The notes under the pieces: model-generated | The model's input: only the letters and a program-made list of their open reading frames with translations | Told to the model about the DNA's origin: nothing | Databases searched by the model: none | Made by a program: the position numbers and the translations under genes | Part shown: positions 12,943 through 20,356 of the stretch, one piece after another | Numbering within the stretch: the stretch's first letter is position 1 | Layout of the letters: the number at the start of each line of letters is the position of its first letter | From: JAPLJQ01 sp037143735 | Lineage (GTDB): Bacteria; Desulfobacterota; Syntrophia; Syntrophales; UBA2185 | NCBI GenBank assembly: GCA_037143735.1 | Contig: JBAWYD010000037.1 | Coordinates: forward strand, 1 to 20,420 | Direction: 5' to 3' | DNA: 20,420 bases

Positions 12943-13530
12943 GTGGTCGGAAACCGGGTTTCTTTTATGAATAAAATGGTATGCGTTCTCTTTGTGCTGA
13001 TCATGATTCCACTATGGAATATAAATACAGGAGAATCTGCACCCCCGAAGAAACCCAAAGTGGAAAAGAAAGAACCCATAGAGATAACTTCAGACCGTTT
13101 GGACGCATATAACGATAAGAAGCTGGTCATATTTTCAGGAAATGCCGTTGCCACCCAGGCCGATAGAATTATCAAATCAGATCGTCTTTTGCTCTATTAT
13201 CGGAAGGATGTAAGCGAGAACAAAAAGGCGGTTCAGGATAATCCCGACGATATGGGAGAACTGGAAAAGATCGAGGCAAAAGGGCGCGTGACCGTTATTC
13301 AGAAACAGAGGATCGTGACGGGTGATGACGCTGTATTTTTCCAGGATACGCAGAAGATCATCATGACGGGCAATGCCGTCATGCGCGAGGGACGCAACGT
13401 CATCCGGGGAAACAAGATTATCGTGTTTCTTGATGAGGATCGGGGGGTTGTGGAAAGCGACAATAAAAAGAGGGTAAAAGCGATCATCTATCCGGACGAT
13501 CAAAAAACGAATAAGACCGGTAATCGCTGA
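12943..13530 (+). CDS. lptA: LPS transport periplasmic protein LptA (OstA-like)
   Basis: A periplasmic beta-jellyroll protein forming the bridge that carries lipopolysaccharide across the periplasm. A signal peptide covers about the first 30 residues (hydrophobic VCVLFVLIMIPLW, cleavage near GESA). The OstA domain shows ITSDRLDAYNDKKLVIFSGNA and IVTGDDAVFFQDTQKIIMTGNA, with a charged hydrophilic tail. The GTG start at 12943 is one base after lptC and has AGGG about 10 bases upstream. ATG 12967 (MNKMVCVLF) is an equally good signal-peptide start without a ribosome site. The neighbours lptC and lptB make the assignment firm. Confidence 0.92.
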   Translation: MVGNRVSFMNKMVCVLFVLIMIPLWNINTGESAPPKKPKVEKKEPIEITSDRLDAYNDKKLVIFSGNAVATQADRIIKSDRLLLYYRKDVSENKKAVQDNPDDMGELEKIEAKGRVTVIQKQRIVTGDDAVFFQDTQKIIMTGNAVMREGRNVIRGNKIIVFLDEDRGVVESDNKKRVKAIIYPDDQKTNKTGNR

Positions 13531-13550
13531 TCGGCGAATGATTTGAATTA

Positions 13551-14273
13551 ATGGACAAGTTGGAAGCAAAGGGGTTGGTAAAGATTTACGGAAGCCGTAG
13601 AGTTGTGAGTGAGGTTGATCTGGAGATCAATCCCGGTGAGGTCGTAGGTCTTCTGGGGCCAAATGGAGCTGGTAAAACCACGACGTTTTATATCATCGTC
13701 GGATTAATATGGCCGGACGGTGGTAATATATATTTAAACGGAGAAGACGTCAGCCGGTGTCCCATGTATATCAGAGCCAGGAAAGGGATAAATTACCTGC
13801 CTCAGGAACCCTCAATATTCAGAAAGTTGACGGTTGAAGAAAATATAATGGCCATTCTCGAAACCCTCGATACAAATGCAGAAAAAAGAAAAGAAAGACT
13901 GGACGAACTCCTCGGAGAACTGGATCTCTTTCACCTTGCAAAGGCTCAGGCATATTCTTTATCGGGAGGGGAAAGAAGGAGGGTAGAGATTACCCGGGCG
14001 CTTGTCACATCTCCCAGGTACATCCTCCTTGATGAACCCTTTGCCGGCATTGATCCTCTCGCCGTGATCGATATTCAGAACATAATTTACAAGCTCAAAA
14101 CAAAAGGCATCGGGGTTGTCATATCCGATCACAACGTCAGAGAAACGCTTTCCGTATGCGACAGAGCCTATATCATAAATGAAGGAACCGTATTGGCAGA
14201 GGGGACGCCCGACGCAATAGCCCAATGTGAAATTGCACGAAAAATTTACTTTGGAGAAGATTTTGTTCTCTGA
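13551..14273 (+). CDS. lptB: LPS export ABC transporter ATP-binding protein LptB
   Basis: The 240-residue ATPase that powers lipopolysaccharide extraction from the inner membrane with LptF and LptG (not in this window). Walker A GPNGAGKT lies at 36-43, the Q-loop YLPQEPSIF with Gln85, the ABC signature LSGGERRR from 137, Walker B LLDEPFAGIDP with Asp161/Glu162 and the switch SDHNV with His194. The order YLPQ(E/D)xSIFRKLTVEEN is characteristic of LptB rather than amino-acid transport ATPases. It starts 20 bases after lptA and is followed by rpoN, the order found in many proteobacteria. Confidence 0.96.
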   Translation: MDKLEAKGLVKIYGSRRVVSEVDLEINPGEVVGLLGPNGAGKTTTFYIIVGLIWPDGGNIYLNGEDVSRCPMYIRARKGINYLPQEPSIFRKLTVEENIMAILETLDTNAEKRKERLDELLGELDLFHLAKAQAYSLSGGERRRVEITRALVTSPRYILLDEPFAGIDPLAVIDIQNIIYKLKTKGIGVVISDHNVRETLSVCDRAYIINEGTVLAEGTPDAIAQCEIARKIYFGEDFVL

Positions 14274-14311
14274 ATGAAGCGAACGGATGGTTTTCATCAG
14301 GCAGTAACCAC

Positions 14312-15775
14312 ATGGCATTTGAGTTAAAACAGAATCTCAAGCTGACCCAGCAATTGATCATGACGCCCCAACTTCAGCAGGCGATCAAACTCCTGCAGCT
14401 TTCAAGGCTGGAGCTGGTTGATACGATTCAGCAGGAGATGGAAGAAAATCCGTTGCTTGAGGAAGTGACGTCTGAAGATTATTCGGAAGACAAGATAGAT
14501 AATGAAGTTGAAAATCTTGACGTTGCCGACAGAGAAGAAATCAAGGTGGTCGAACGTACCGAGGAAATTACGGGGGAGGGCGACGGGAAAGAGGATTTTG
14601 ACTGGAATAATTATCTTGAAGACTACGGTCCTGTAGGGGCGAAATACGATCGTGAAAGGGATGAAGCTTTTTCATGGGATAACGTGTTGACGGTGAAGCC
14701 GTCCCTCACGGATCACTTGATGTGGCAATTAAAACTTGCGCGGTTCACCGAAAATGAAACGAAAATTGGTGAACAGATCATCGGAAATCTTGATTACAAC
14801 GGATACCTGATTGCAACGACAGAGGAAATTGCCCTTCAGGCAGAGGTGGACGTGCTTTTTGTTGACGGCGTGTTAAGAAGGATTCAGGATTTTGATCCTC
14901 CAGGCATCGCCGCAAGAGACATCAAGGAATGTCTCCTGATCCAAGCCCGGATTTTCGGTATCACGTGTCCGCTTATCGAAGCGATCATTGCCGGGCATAT
15001 GAAGGATCTCGAAGTCAAGAATTATGCAAATATAGCCAGAAAATTGAAGACTCCTCTGGAAGATGTCCTGCAAGCCGTTGTGTTGATCAGCAACATGGAT
15101 CCAAAGCCGGGCAGCAGGTATCAGGAGGAGACGATCTCAACCATTGTGCCGGATGTATTTGTTTTGAAGACTGGTGGCGAGTACAAGATTCTTCTGAATG
15201 ACGATGGACTGCCGAGATTGAGAATAAGCAATTTCTACAGGGATATCATGAGTGGGCAAAAACCAAATTTAAACACGGATACCGGAAGGAAGTACGTCAA
15301 GGAGCGGATGCAATCCGCCGCATGGCTTATCAAAAGCATTCAGCAGAGACACCGAACGATATACAAAGTTGCTGATAGTATTCTGAAGTTCCAGAAAGAT
15401 TTTTTTGATGAAGGGATCCAGTTTTTAAAACCCCTTGTCCTCAGAGATGTAGCCGATGATGTGGAAATGCATGAGTCCACGATCAGTCGGGTCGTTACCA
15501 ATAAGTACATGCATACGCCGAGAGGCATATTCGAGCTGAAATATTTTTTCAGCAGCGGGATCCATAAAACAAACGGGGATACCCTTGCATCGAAAAGCGT
15601 CAGGGAAGAAATTAAAAAGATCATTGGGGTGGAAGATCCCAAGAAACCTTACAGCGACAGTGATATTGTCAACAGTTTAGAAAAAGCAGGGATATCCATT
15701 GCGAGAAGAACCGTTGCAAAATACAGAGAAATGATGGGTATTCTGCCGTCGTCGAAAAGGAAAAAGTATTTTTAG
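14312..15775 (+). CDS. rpoN: RNA polymerase sigma-54 factor RpoN
   Basis: A 487-residue sigma factor for -24/-12 promoters that need an AAA+ activator. Region I is the Gln- and Leu-rich LKLTQQLIMTPQLQQAIKLL near the N-terminus. An acidic region II spans about 50-110. The core-binding domain includes FDPPGIAARDIKECL. The HTH region precedes the RpoN box ARRTVAKYRE at 464-473, close to the C-terminus. Length and domain order are normal. It begins 38 bases after lptB and is followed after 120 bases by hpf. No convincing TGGCAC-N5-TTGCA promoter was seen in the intergenic spaces of this window. Confidence 0.96.
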   Translation: MAFELKQNLKLTQQLIMTPQLQQAIKLLQLSRLELVDTIQQEMEENPLLEEVTSEDYSEDKIDNEVENLDVADREEIKVVERTEEITGEGDGKEDFDWNNYLEDYGPVGAKYDRERDEAFSWDNVLTVKPSLTDHLMWQLKLARFTENETKIGEQIIGNLDYNGYLIATTEEIALQAEVDVLFVDGVLRRIQDFDPPGIAARDIKECLLIQARIFGITCPLIEAIIAGHMKDLEVKNYANIARKLKTPLEDVLQAVVLISNMDPKPGSRYQEETISTIVPDVFVLKTGGEYKILLNDDGLPRLRISNFYRDIMSGQKPNLNTDTGRKYVKERMQSAAWLIKSIQQRHRTIYKVADSILKFQKDFFDEGIQFLKPLVLRDVADDVEMHESTISRVVTNKYMHTPRGIFELKYFFSSGIHKTNGDTLASKSVREEIKKIIGVEDPKKPYSDSDIVNSLEKAGISIARRTVAKYREMMGILPSSKRKKYF

Positions 15776-15895
15776 GCTTTCCTTGCCACTGTCTTTAAGG
15801 TATGTCTTTCAGAAAGCAGCGTTCTTGTGAAAGATGACTGAAAAAAAGTGGACGGGATGAAAACGCAATAAAATGAAACGTATGAGGAGGTAGTT

Positions 15896-16435
15896 ATGAG
15901 GATTTCTGTAACCTTCAGGAATAAGGAGGGCGAAAGCTGGCACAGGGAATATATCGATGATAAACTAATGAAACTTAAGAAATATATTGATAACCCAGTT
16001 GAAGCGCACGTTGTCCTCTCCGTTGAAAAATTCAGGAATGTGGCAGAAGTCAATTTGATGGCGAACGGATTAAACGTTAACGCAAAAGAAGAAGCCAAAG
16101 ATATGCACCTTGCCATCGATAATGCGATAGAAAAGATTGAACGTCAACTCAAGAAGAAGAAGGAAAAGATCAGGAGCCAGAAAACGAATGCGACCCGTGG
16201 AGGAAACGTCGATGACATGGAACAGATGTCCGACGATATGTACGAAACTCCCGAGACGAGAGTCGTGGAGACAAAAAAAATAGTCTTGAAACCCATGTCT
16301 CTGGATGAAGCGATTATGGAGATCGAATCATCGAAAAACCTGTTCGTCATATATCGTGATTCTTCAACTGAAAATGTCAGTGTCGTTTATATTCGAGACG
16401 ACGGGAAATATGTTCTCATCGAAACCAACAGCTGA
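15896..16435 (+). CDS. hpf: Ribosome hibernation promoting factor, long form
   Basis: A 179-residue ribosome-associated protein that causes formation of inactive 100S ribosomes when growth stops. The N-terminal S30AE domain (about 1-100) includes YIDDKLMKLKKYIDNP and the basic IEKIERQLKKKKEKI. A linker of about 25 residues leads to a C-terminal dimerisation domain with KIVLKPMSLDEAIMEIE, FVIYRDSSTENVSVVYIRDDG. Presence of that domain makes it the long type, longer than the HPF of E. coli. A strong GAGGAGG site at 15884-15890 stands 5 bases before the ATG. It lies between rpoN and ptsN, the usual order. The 120-base upstream gap could hold its own promoter, but none is clear to me. Confidence 0.94.
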   Translation: MRISVTFRNKEGESWHREYIDDKLMKLKKYIDNPVEAHVVLSVEKFRNVAEVNLMANGLNVNAKEEAKDMHLAIDNAIEKIERQLKKKKEKIRSQKTNATRGGNVDDMEQMSDDMYETPETRVVETKKIVLKPMSLDEAIMEIESSKNLFVIYRDSSTENVSVVYIRDDGKYVLIETNS

Positions 16436-16440
16436 AATGT

Positions 16441-16446
16441 AAGGGA
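16441..16446 (+). promoter_or_regulatory. Shine-Dalgarno site deciding the ptsN start
   Basis: AAGGGA is immediately adjacent to ATG 16447, too close for initiation, but is 6 bases from ATG 16453. This selects the second ATG. Confidence 0.6.
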
Positions 16447-16452
16447 ATGTTC

Positions 16453-16914
16453 ATGAAAATTACGGATATATTCAGGAAAGATTTTATCATAGAAGACCTG
16501 AAAGCGAAAAATAAACGGGACGCCCTTGCCGAATTGTCAGCTATATTTCTGAAAGTTCATGAAAAATTTAATCATGATTCTGCGGTGAATGTCCTACTCG
16601 ACAGAGAGAAACTCGGAAGCACAGGAATCGGGGATGGCATTGCCATCCCACATGGTAAACACGGTGATCTGAATCATCTGATCGTATCTTTCGGCAGAAG
16701 TAAGGCGGGCGTTGATTTTGATGCCATGGATGGGAAACCGGTTCATCTTTTTTTTCTCCTTATGGCCCCGGAAAATACAACGGGACAGCACCTGAAGGTT
16801 CTGGCGAAAATATCCCGGATGCTCAAGGATAGTAAGTTCCGTGTAAATCTCATGGAGGCGAAGACGACGGATGATTTGTGCCGGATCATTGCCGAAAGAG
16901 ATGATGCATGTTAG
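16453..16914 (+). CDS. ptsN: Nitrogen-regulatory PTS EIIA protein (EIIA-Ntr)
   Basis: A 153-residue cytoplasmic EIIA domain of the mannitol/fructose family that takes phosphate from NPr or HPr and regulates rather than transports. The phosphorylated residue is His67 in GIAIPHGK, preceded by LLDREKLGSTGIGDG, the hallmark of PtsN. AAGGGA at 16441-16446 lies directly against an earlier ATG (16447) but 6 bases before ATG 16453, so the latter is taken as the start. It is followed by an HPr kinase-like gene and rapZ. No ptsH or ptsI/ptsP gene is visible. Confidence 0.94.
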   Translation: MKITDIFRKDFIIEDLKAKNKRDALAELSAIFLKVHEKFNHDSAVNVLLDREKLGSTGIGDGIAIPHGKHGDLNHLIVSFGRSKAGVDFDAMDGKPVHLFFLLMAPENTTGQHLKVLAKISRMLKDSKFRVNLMEAKTTDDLCRIIAERDDAC

Positions 16915-16944
16915 GCGTCGGCGATTCAGGGGTGTCCTATCACG

Positions 16945-17826
16945 ATGAACCGTTTGACAGTTGAAGGATTACTGGAGGATACCCGGATACGATTGGGTAT
17001 CATAAAGACCGCCGGTCCATCCGGTTTCAAAAATACAATCGGTTGTGCCGTGGTTCAGCGTTTCAACGGAAATGCGGCCTTCCGGCACAACCTGAATCCA
17101 CAATCCATCCTGATCCTTTCTGCGTCCTGTCTTGCCGCAATGGCTGATCTGCCCTCTTCAACGCGCGATAAAATATTCAGATCCATCATTTCGGCAGGAA
17201 TTCCATGCATCATGCTTTCCCGGATTCGTTTCCTGCCCGACTATATGATTCGTTTTTCGGAAGATCATGCTGTTTCTGTCTTAATCTCGATGTATGATGA
17301 GTTCCTTCTTGAAAGTCGCCTATTGCAAATCCTGCGGAAAAAGATCGATCAGGTCGTCACGATGCACGGAGCCCTTGTGAATGTCAATGGCGTCGGTGTG
17401 ATGATAACCGGGGAAAGCGGGACGGGAAAAACAACATGTGCCATCAGGCTGGCAAAGAACGGACATTACTGGATTGCGGATGATGTCATCGAAATCATGA
17501 AAAGGAAGGAAAATGTCCTATACGGGCGAAGTCATGAAAGGGTGAAAAATTATCTGGCGATTAAGAATGTGGGGATCATCCATGCAGGAACGCTTTTTGA
17601 TGAAGCGTCCATCAGTGAAGAGACGGCTGTGAATATCGCTATCAGGATGGAGAAGAGGGATGATAAACGGAAGACAGAGAGAACGGATTTGTGCGGTTCT
17701 GTCTGTAATATTATGGGGGTGAAACTGCCGTGCATGCATGTTACTGTGGGCTGTGATGATGAAGAAACAGTTAGACGTATCGACGGTGTGACAAAAACCT
17801 TTTCAAGAGGAGGTCGTGTTTTATGA
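16945..17826 (+). CDS. hprK: HPr kinase/phosphorylase-like protein with eroded signature motifs
   Basis: A 293-residue protein with the two-domain layout of HprK: an N-terminal HprK_N-like domain (LTVEGLLEDTRIRLGI...) and a C-terminal P-loop kinase domain. Retained are MHGALVNVNGVGVMITGESGTGKT with His141 and Lys162, and WIADDVIEI with Asp179/Asp180. The family signature after these, normally LLEIRGLGIIDV, reads LAIKNVGIIHA here, so the conserved Glu and Arg are Ala205 and Lys207. The C-terminal PGRN-type segment near the usual phosphorylase region is also not recognisable. The protein is a little shorter than classical HprK. It follows ptsN by 30 bases and overlaps rapZ by four bases (ATGA), so it belongs to the PTS-Ntr operon. 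It may phosphorylate a different target, or have lost activity; HprK ancestry itself is fairly secure. Confidence 0.85.
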   Translation: MNRLTVEGLLEDTRIRLGIIKTAGPSGFKNTIGCAVVQRFNGNAAFRHNLNPQSILILSASCLAAMADLPSSTRDKIFRSIISAGIPCIMLSRIRFLPDYMIRFSEDHAVSVLISMYDEFLLESRLLQILRKKIDQVVTMHGALVNVNGVGVMITGESGTGKTTCAIRLAKNGHYWIADDVIEIMKRKENVLYGRSHERVKNYLAIKNVGIIHAGTLFDEASISEETAVNIAIRMEKRDDKRKTERTDLCGSVCNIMGVKLPCMHVTVGCDDEETVRRIDGVTKTFSRGGRVL

Positions 17827-18689
17827 AAGCGCCACGCGTGGTCATCATTACCGGGCTATCAGGTTCAGGTAAAAGTACAGCCCTCAGAGCCCTGGAAGAT
17901 ATCGGTTTTTACTGCGTTGATAATATGCCGGTGGTTCTTTTACCTAAGTTTCTGAAAATTCAATCTGAAACATCGAAGAATATTACGGAATTTGCCATGG
18001 TTATGGATTTGAGGGAAAAAAGCTTCCTCGATAAATATACCAAAATATTTGCTCGTCTGAAAGACAGTGGTTACAGGATTGAGATTCTCTTCCTCGATGC
18101 GGGTGATGATGCCCTATTGCATCGTTTCAGCGAAACGAGAAGGGTCCATCCCATGTCGGTAAAAGGGTCTGTTATGGACGGGATAAATCTTGAGAGAGAA
18201 AAGCTTTCTCCACTTAAACAAATGGCGGATAAGGTAATTGAGACGTCATCGTGTAATGTGCATCAGTTAAAAGACACCGTACAGAGGCATTTTCTCCCCG
18301 TGTCGGTGGGCCAAAGGCTGGTCATTCATGTGACATCTTTCGGATACCGTTATGGGGTGCCTGCCGATGCAGACATTGTGCTGGACGTTCGGTTTCTCCC
18401 AAATCCTTATTATATTGACGAATTAAAACCCTGCGACGGACATCATCCCCGTGTCAGAGACTATGTCCTGGAATCCGACGAAAGCCGGATATTTGTCCAG
18501 AAACTTTACGAATTGATGGCCTTTCTCATCCCCCTATATGAGAAGGAAGGGAAGTCCAGGCTGAATATCGCCCTGGGGTGTACGGGTGGCAGGCACAGAT
18601 CTGTTGTGCTGGCCAACCATCTGGGATCATATTTGTCTGATAAAAATTACGTGGTTACCATAAACCACAGAGATATTACTAAAAGTTAA
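17823..18689 (+). CDS. rapZ: RNase adapter protein RapZ / YvcJ-family nucleotide-binding protein
   Basis: A 288-residue protein of the RapZ family. In E. coli RapZ delivers the sRNA GlmZ to RNase E and senses glucosamine 6-phosphate; in Bacillus the homologue YvcJ binds and hydrolyses nucleotides. Walker A is GLSGSGKST at 11-19, then GFYCVDNMP, VMDLRE, FLDAGDDALLHRFSETRRVHP, SFGYRYGVPADADIVLDVRFLPNP and the C-terminal signature GCTGGRHRSV. Length is normal. Its ATG overlaps the hprK stop, with AGAGGAGG about 8 bases upstream. The stop overlaps the stop of the convergent M23 peptidase gene. No glmS gene is in view. Confidence 0.95.
   Translation: MKAPRVVIITGLSGSGKSTALRALEDIGFYCVDNMPVVLLPKFLKIQSETSKNITEFAMVMDLREKSFLDKYTKIFARLKDSGYRIEILFLDAGDDALLHRFSETRRVHPMSVKGSVMDGINLEREKLSPLKQMADKVIETSSCNVHQLKDTVQRHFLPVSVGQRLVIHVTSFGYRYGVPADADIVLDVRFLPNPYYIDELKPCDGHHPRVRDYVLESDESRIFVQKLYELMAFLIPLYEKEGKSRLNIALGCTGGRHRSVVLANHLGSYLSDKNYVVTINHRDITKS
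18686..18689. other. Tail-to-tail stop-codon overlap of rapZ and the M23 peptidase gene
   Basis: The four bases TTAA contain both TAA stops, one on each strand. There is therefore no intergenic space for a terminator on either side. Confidence 0.95.
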
Positions 18690-20014
18690 AAAGAAACGTC
18701 CATTTTTTTGGTTACATTGTCTGCAATCCAGTGGGGATCCCACCATTCCTGGGGATTGACAAATTGTCCTCCGACGATAATGCTGAAATGGAGATGATCC
18801 CCGCCGGCAAGCCCGGATGTTCCTGATTGTCCTATCGATTCACCCTTCTTCACTTCCTGGCCGTTTTTGGCCTGAATTGCATCCATGTGGGCATAAAGAC
18901 TGAACAGCCCCAGGCCGTGGTCGATGATCACCACGTTGCCGTAAATGCCGAGATAGCCAGTGTAAACGACAACGCCGCTGTTTGCCGCCTCAATGGGGGA
19001 ATGGGCGGTTGAGGCAAGATCGACTCCCAGGTGGGTGCTCTCACCCACAACCTTGCCCCCATACATGTAAGATCGTTTATCGCCGTATTGGGCCATGGGT
19101 GCGGCGTTTTTCATCCGCAGAAAGCTGTCCTGCCAGAGTTGCCTTGGTGAGGTCTTCCCGCAAATTTCCTGGATGGTTTTAAAGTTGTCTTCCCGCAACA
19201 ATCCATTCACATACATGAATGTTTCCACAGGCGACTTTCCCCGGAGAGAAGGAACGATGGATTGAAATTCCGGCATTTTTTGCTGCAAAAAACTCTCCGA
19301 CAGCATCATCTTGTCGCTGCGGAACTTTTTTGTCATGATCAGATAGGGAAGATTGACGGACGTCTCATTTCCGGCCTCGTCTTTTGCCATGACCTTAATA
19401 TTGATTCCTCCCTTGGATGCTCCTACGGGAAAGGCAAAAAAACTGACGAAAGATGGCTTTCCGGAAATCGTGGCCGGATAACCCGTAAAGAAGTTATTGT
19501 TCACCTTAACACCTGTCAGGACGGCGGGTTTTGATGTTCTGTAGGCGATGACGCATGAGCCGCCAGGGTTTATATGATTTGTCGAGTTAAGGAGAAATAC
19601 CTGCGGCGGTGTGACGTCGATCGTGATTTGCCGGCTGGCGATCGCATGATTTTTCCAAAGGGAATGATCAGTGGCTTCTAAAGTGAGGACAGCCGGGCCA
19701 TTGTGAAGTTTCAAGGTAAGGATGTCAATGACTATGGTCAATCTTTCCTCTTTCATTCCCGTGTCGGTATAATTAATCGATGAAAGAACGTGTGTCCGAG
19801 TGTCCTGTGATATGGAAGCGCTCGTGCTACGGAGTCCCCTTTTTTTGTCGGTGAATGTAATCTGGATGGCTTTCTGCAGGCCTACGGCGTTGATTTCCTG
19901 ATCAAAGGTGATGGAGGGTTTTTCCCACTCACCGTATGTGTTGAAAAACCACCAGCCGCCCCCGCCGATAATTAAAATTAGAGCCGAAATAATAAAAGGT
20001 TTATACGTTTTCAT
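18686..20014 (-). CDS. Membrane-anchored M23-family zinc metallopeptidase (murein endopeptidase-like)
   Basis: A 442-residue protein with one N-terminal transmembrane anchor at about 6-24 (FIISALILIIGGGGWWFF), a long periplasmic region of Ig-like character (ITIDVTPPQVFLLN, VMAKDEAGNETS) and a C-terminal LytM/M23 domain. Zinc-site residues are His328 and Asp332 in THLGVD and His409 of HLH at 407-409; HGLGLFSLYAH is also present. The catalytic set looks complete, so it probably cleaves peptidoglycan cross-links or is itself regulated by the middle region. The start at 20014 has AGAGGGA close upstream (spacing 4). An in-frame extension to 20089 runs through the leader hairpin region and is rejected. 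Its stop overlaps the rapZ stop. Confidence 0.92.
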   Translation of the reverse strand: MKTYKPFIISALILIIGGGGWWFFNTYGEWEKPSITFDQEINAVGLQKAIQITFTDKKRGLRSTSASISQDTRTHVLSSINYTDTGMKEERLTIVIDILTLKLHNGPAVLTLEATDHSLWKNHAIASRQITIDVTPPQVFLLNSTNHINPGGSCVIAYRTSKPAVLTGVKVNNNFFTGYPATISGKPSFVSFFAFPVGASKGGINIKVMAKDEAGNETSVNLPYLIMTKKFRSDKMMLSESFLQQKMPEFQSIVPSLRGKSPVETFMYVNGLLREDNFKTIQEICGKTSPRQLWQDSFLRMKNAAPMAQYGDKRSYMYGGKVVGESTHLGVDLASTAHSPIEAANSGVVVYTGYLGIYGNVVIIDHGLGLFSLYAHMDAIQAKNGQEVKKGESIGQSGTSGLAGGDHLHFSIIVGGQFVNPQEWWDPHWIADNVTKKMDVSF

Positions 20015-20097
20015 GAAATCCCTCTTTGAACCGGAAACGCGCCCCGTACGCCCCATGTTTAAAGTGAGGGGGATGGGCGCCCAACACATTGCAGCGC

Positions 20098-20125
20098 GAA
20101 GCCCCGTCTTTATGCGGGGCGCTTC
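20098..20125 (-). other. GC-rich hairpin in the M23 peptidase leader
   Basis: On the minus strand GAAG plus CCCCG pair with CGGGG plus CTTC around an 8-base loop, with a two-base CG bulge. It resembles a terminator stem but no T-run follows. It lies about 85 bases before the peptidase start, inside the predicted 5' leader, so attenuation or mRNA protection are options. Confidence 0.45.
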
Positions 20126-20140
20126 TATTACCAGGTAATA
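20126..20140. promoter_or_regulatory. Operator-like perfect dyad at the peptidase transcription start
   Basis: TATTACC-A-GGTAATA is a perfect 15-base dyad that begins just downstream of the predicted -10 box of the minus-strand promoter. A similar dyad is centred at 20202. Position and symmetry fit a repressor site; the protein is unknown. Confidence 0.45.
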
Positions 20141-20148
20141 CGGGCGAA

Positions 20149-20177
20149 CTTATAATGATTATTCCGTTGTTTTGCAA
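20149..20177 (-). promoter_or_regulatory. Predicted sigma-70-type promoter of the M23 peptidase gene
   Basis: Minus-strand TTGCAA (20172-20177) and TATAAG (20149-20154) are separated by exactly 17 bases. Each differs from consensus at one or two positions. Transcription would start near 20142, giving a leader of about 128 bases. Confidence 0.6.
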
Positions 20178-20194
20178 GTTAAAACATTTTATCA

Positions 20195-20209
20195 AATCAC
20201 CTGGTGTAT
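20195..20209. promoter_or_regulatory. Second operator-like dyad upstream of the peptidase promoter
   Basis: AATCACC-T-GGTGTAT is an imperfect dyad sharing the ACC-N-GGT core and flanking AT positions with the dyad at 20126-20140. It lies about 18 bases upstream of the -35 box, and its centre is 69 bases from the other dyad. Confidence 0.35.
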
Positions 20210-20222
20210 CCATATTAACTCC

Positions 20223-20251
20223 TTGAACTTGTCACTCATAATTGCTATACG
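20223..20251 (+). promoter_or_regulatory. Possible promoter of coaBC
   Basis: TTGAAC (20223-20228) and TATACG (20246-20251) are spaced by 17 bases, each matching consensus at four of six positions. It would give a leader of about 100 bases. Moderate to weak. Confidence 0.35.
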
Positions 20252-20356
20252 AATCGGACGGGAAGATATGTAAATTATTTTTATTTTATCTCGGTTTCGG
20301 CAGAATATACATGTCTTGAAGACGGAAAGACAAACGAGTAAGGAAAGATAGCCGCC

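Larger units (their letters stand above)
20015..20356. other. 342-base intergenic region between the M23 peptidase gene and coaBC
   Basis: Gene-free stretch separating divergent genes. It holds the peptidase leader with a GC-rich hairpin and a palindrome (20074-20083), a sigma-70-like promoter on the minus strand, two related dyads centred at 20133 and 20202, and a weaker plus-strand promoter candidate. AT-rich sequence near 20270-20290 precedes coaBC. No tRNA or known riboswitch shape was recognised. Confidence 0.7.

Noticed and set aside
13177..13569. Minus-strand open frame opposite lptA (130 codons)
   Set aside because: It is antisense to lptA, with no motif or ribosome site, so it is a coding shadow.
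15937..15952. TGGCAC resembling a sigma-54 -24 element
   Set aside because: It lies inside hpf coding sequence and lacks the TTGC -12 element at the required spacing.
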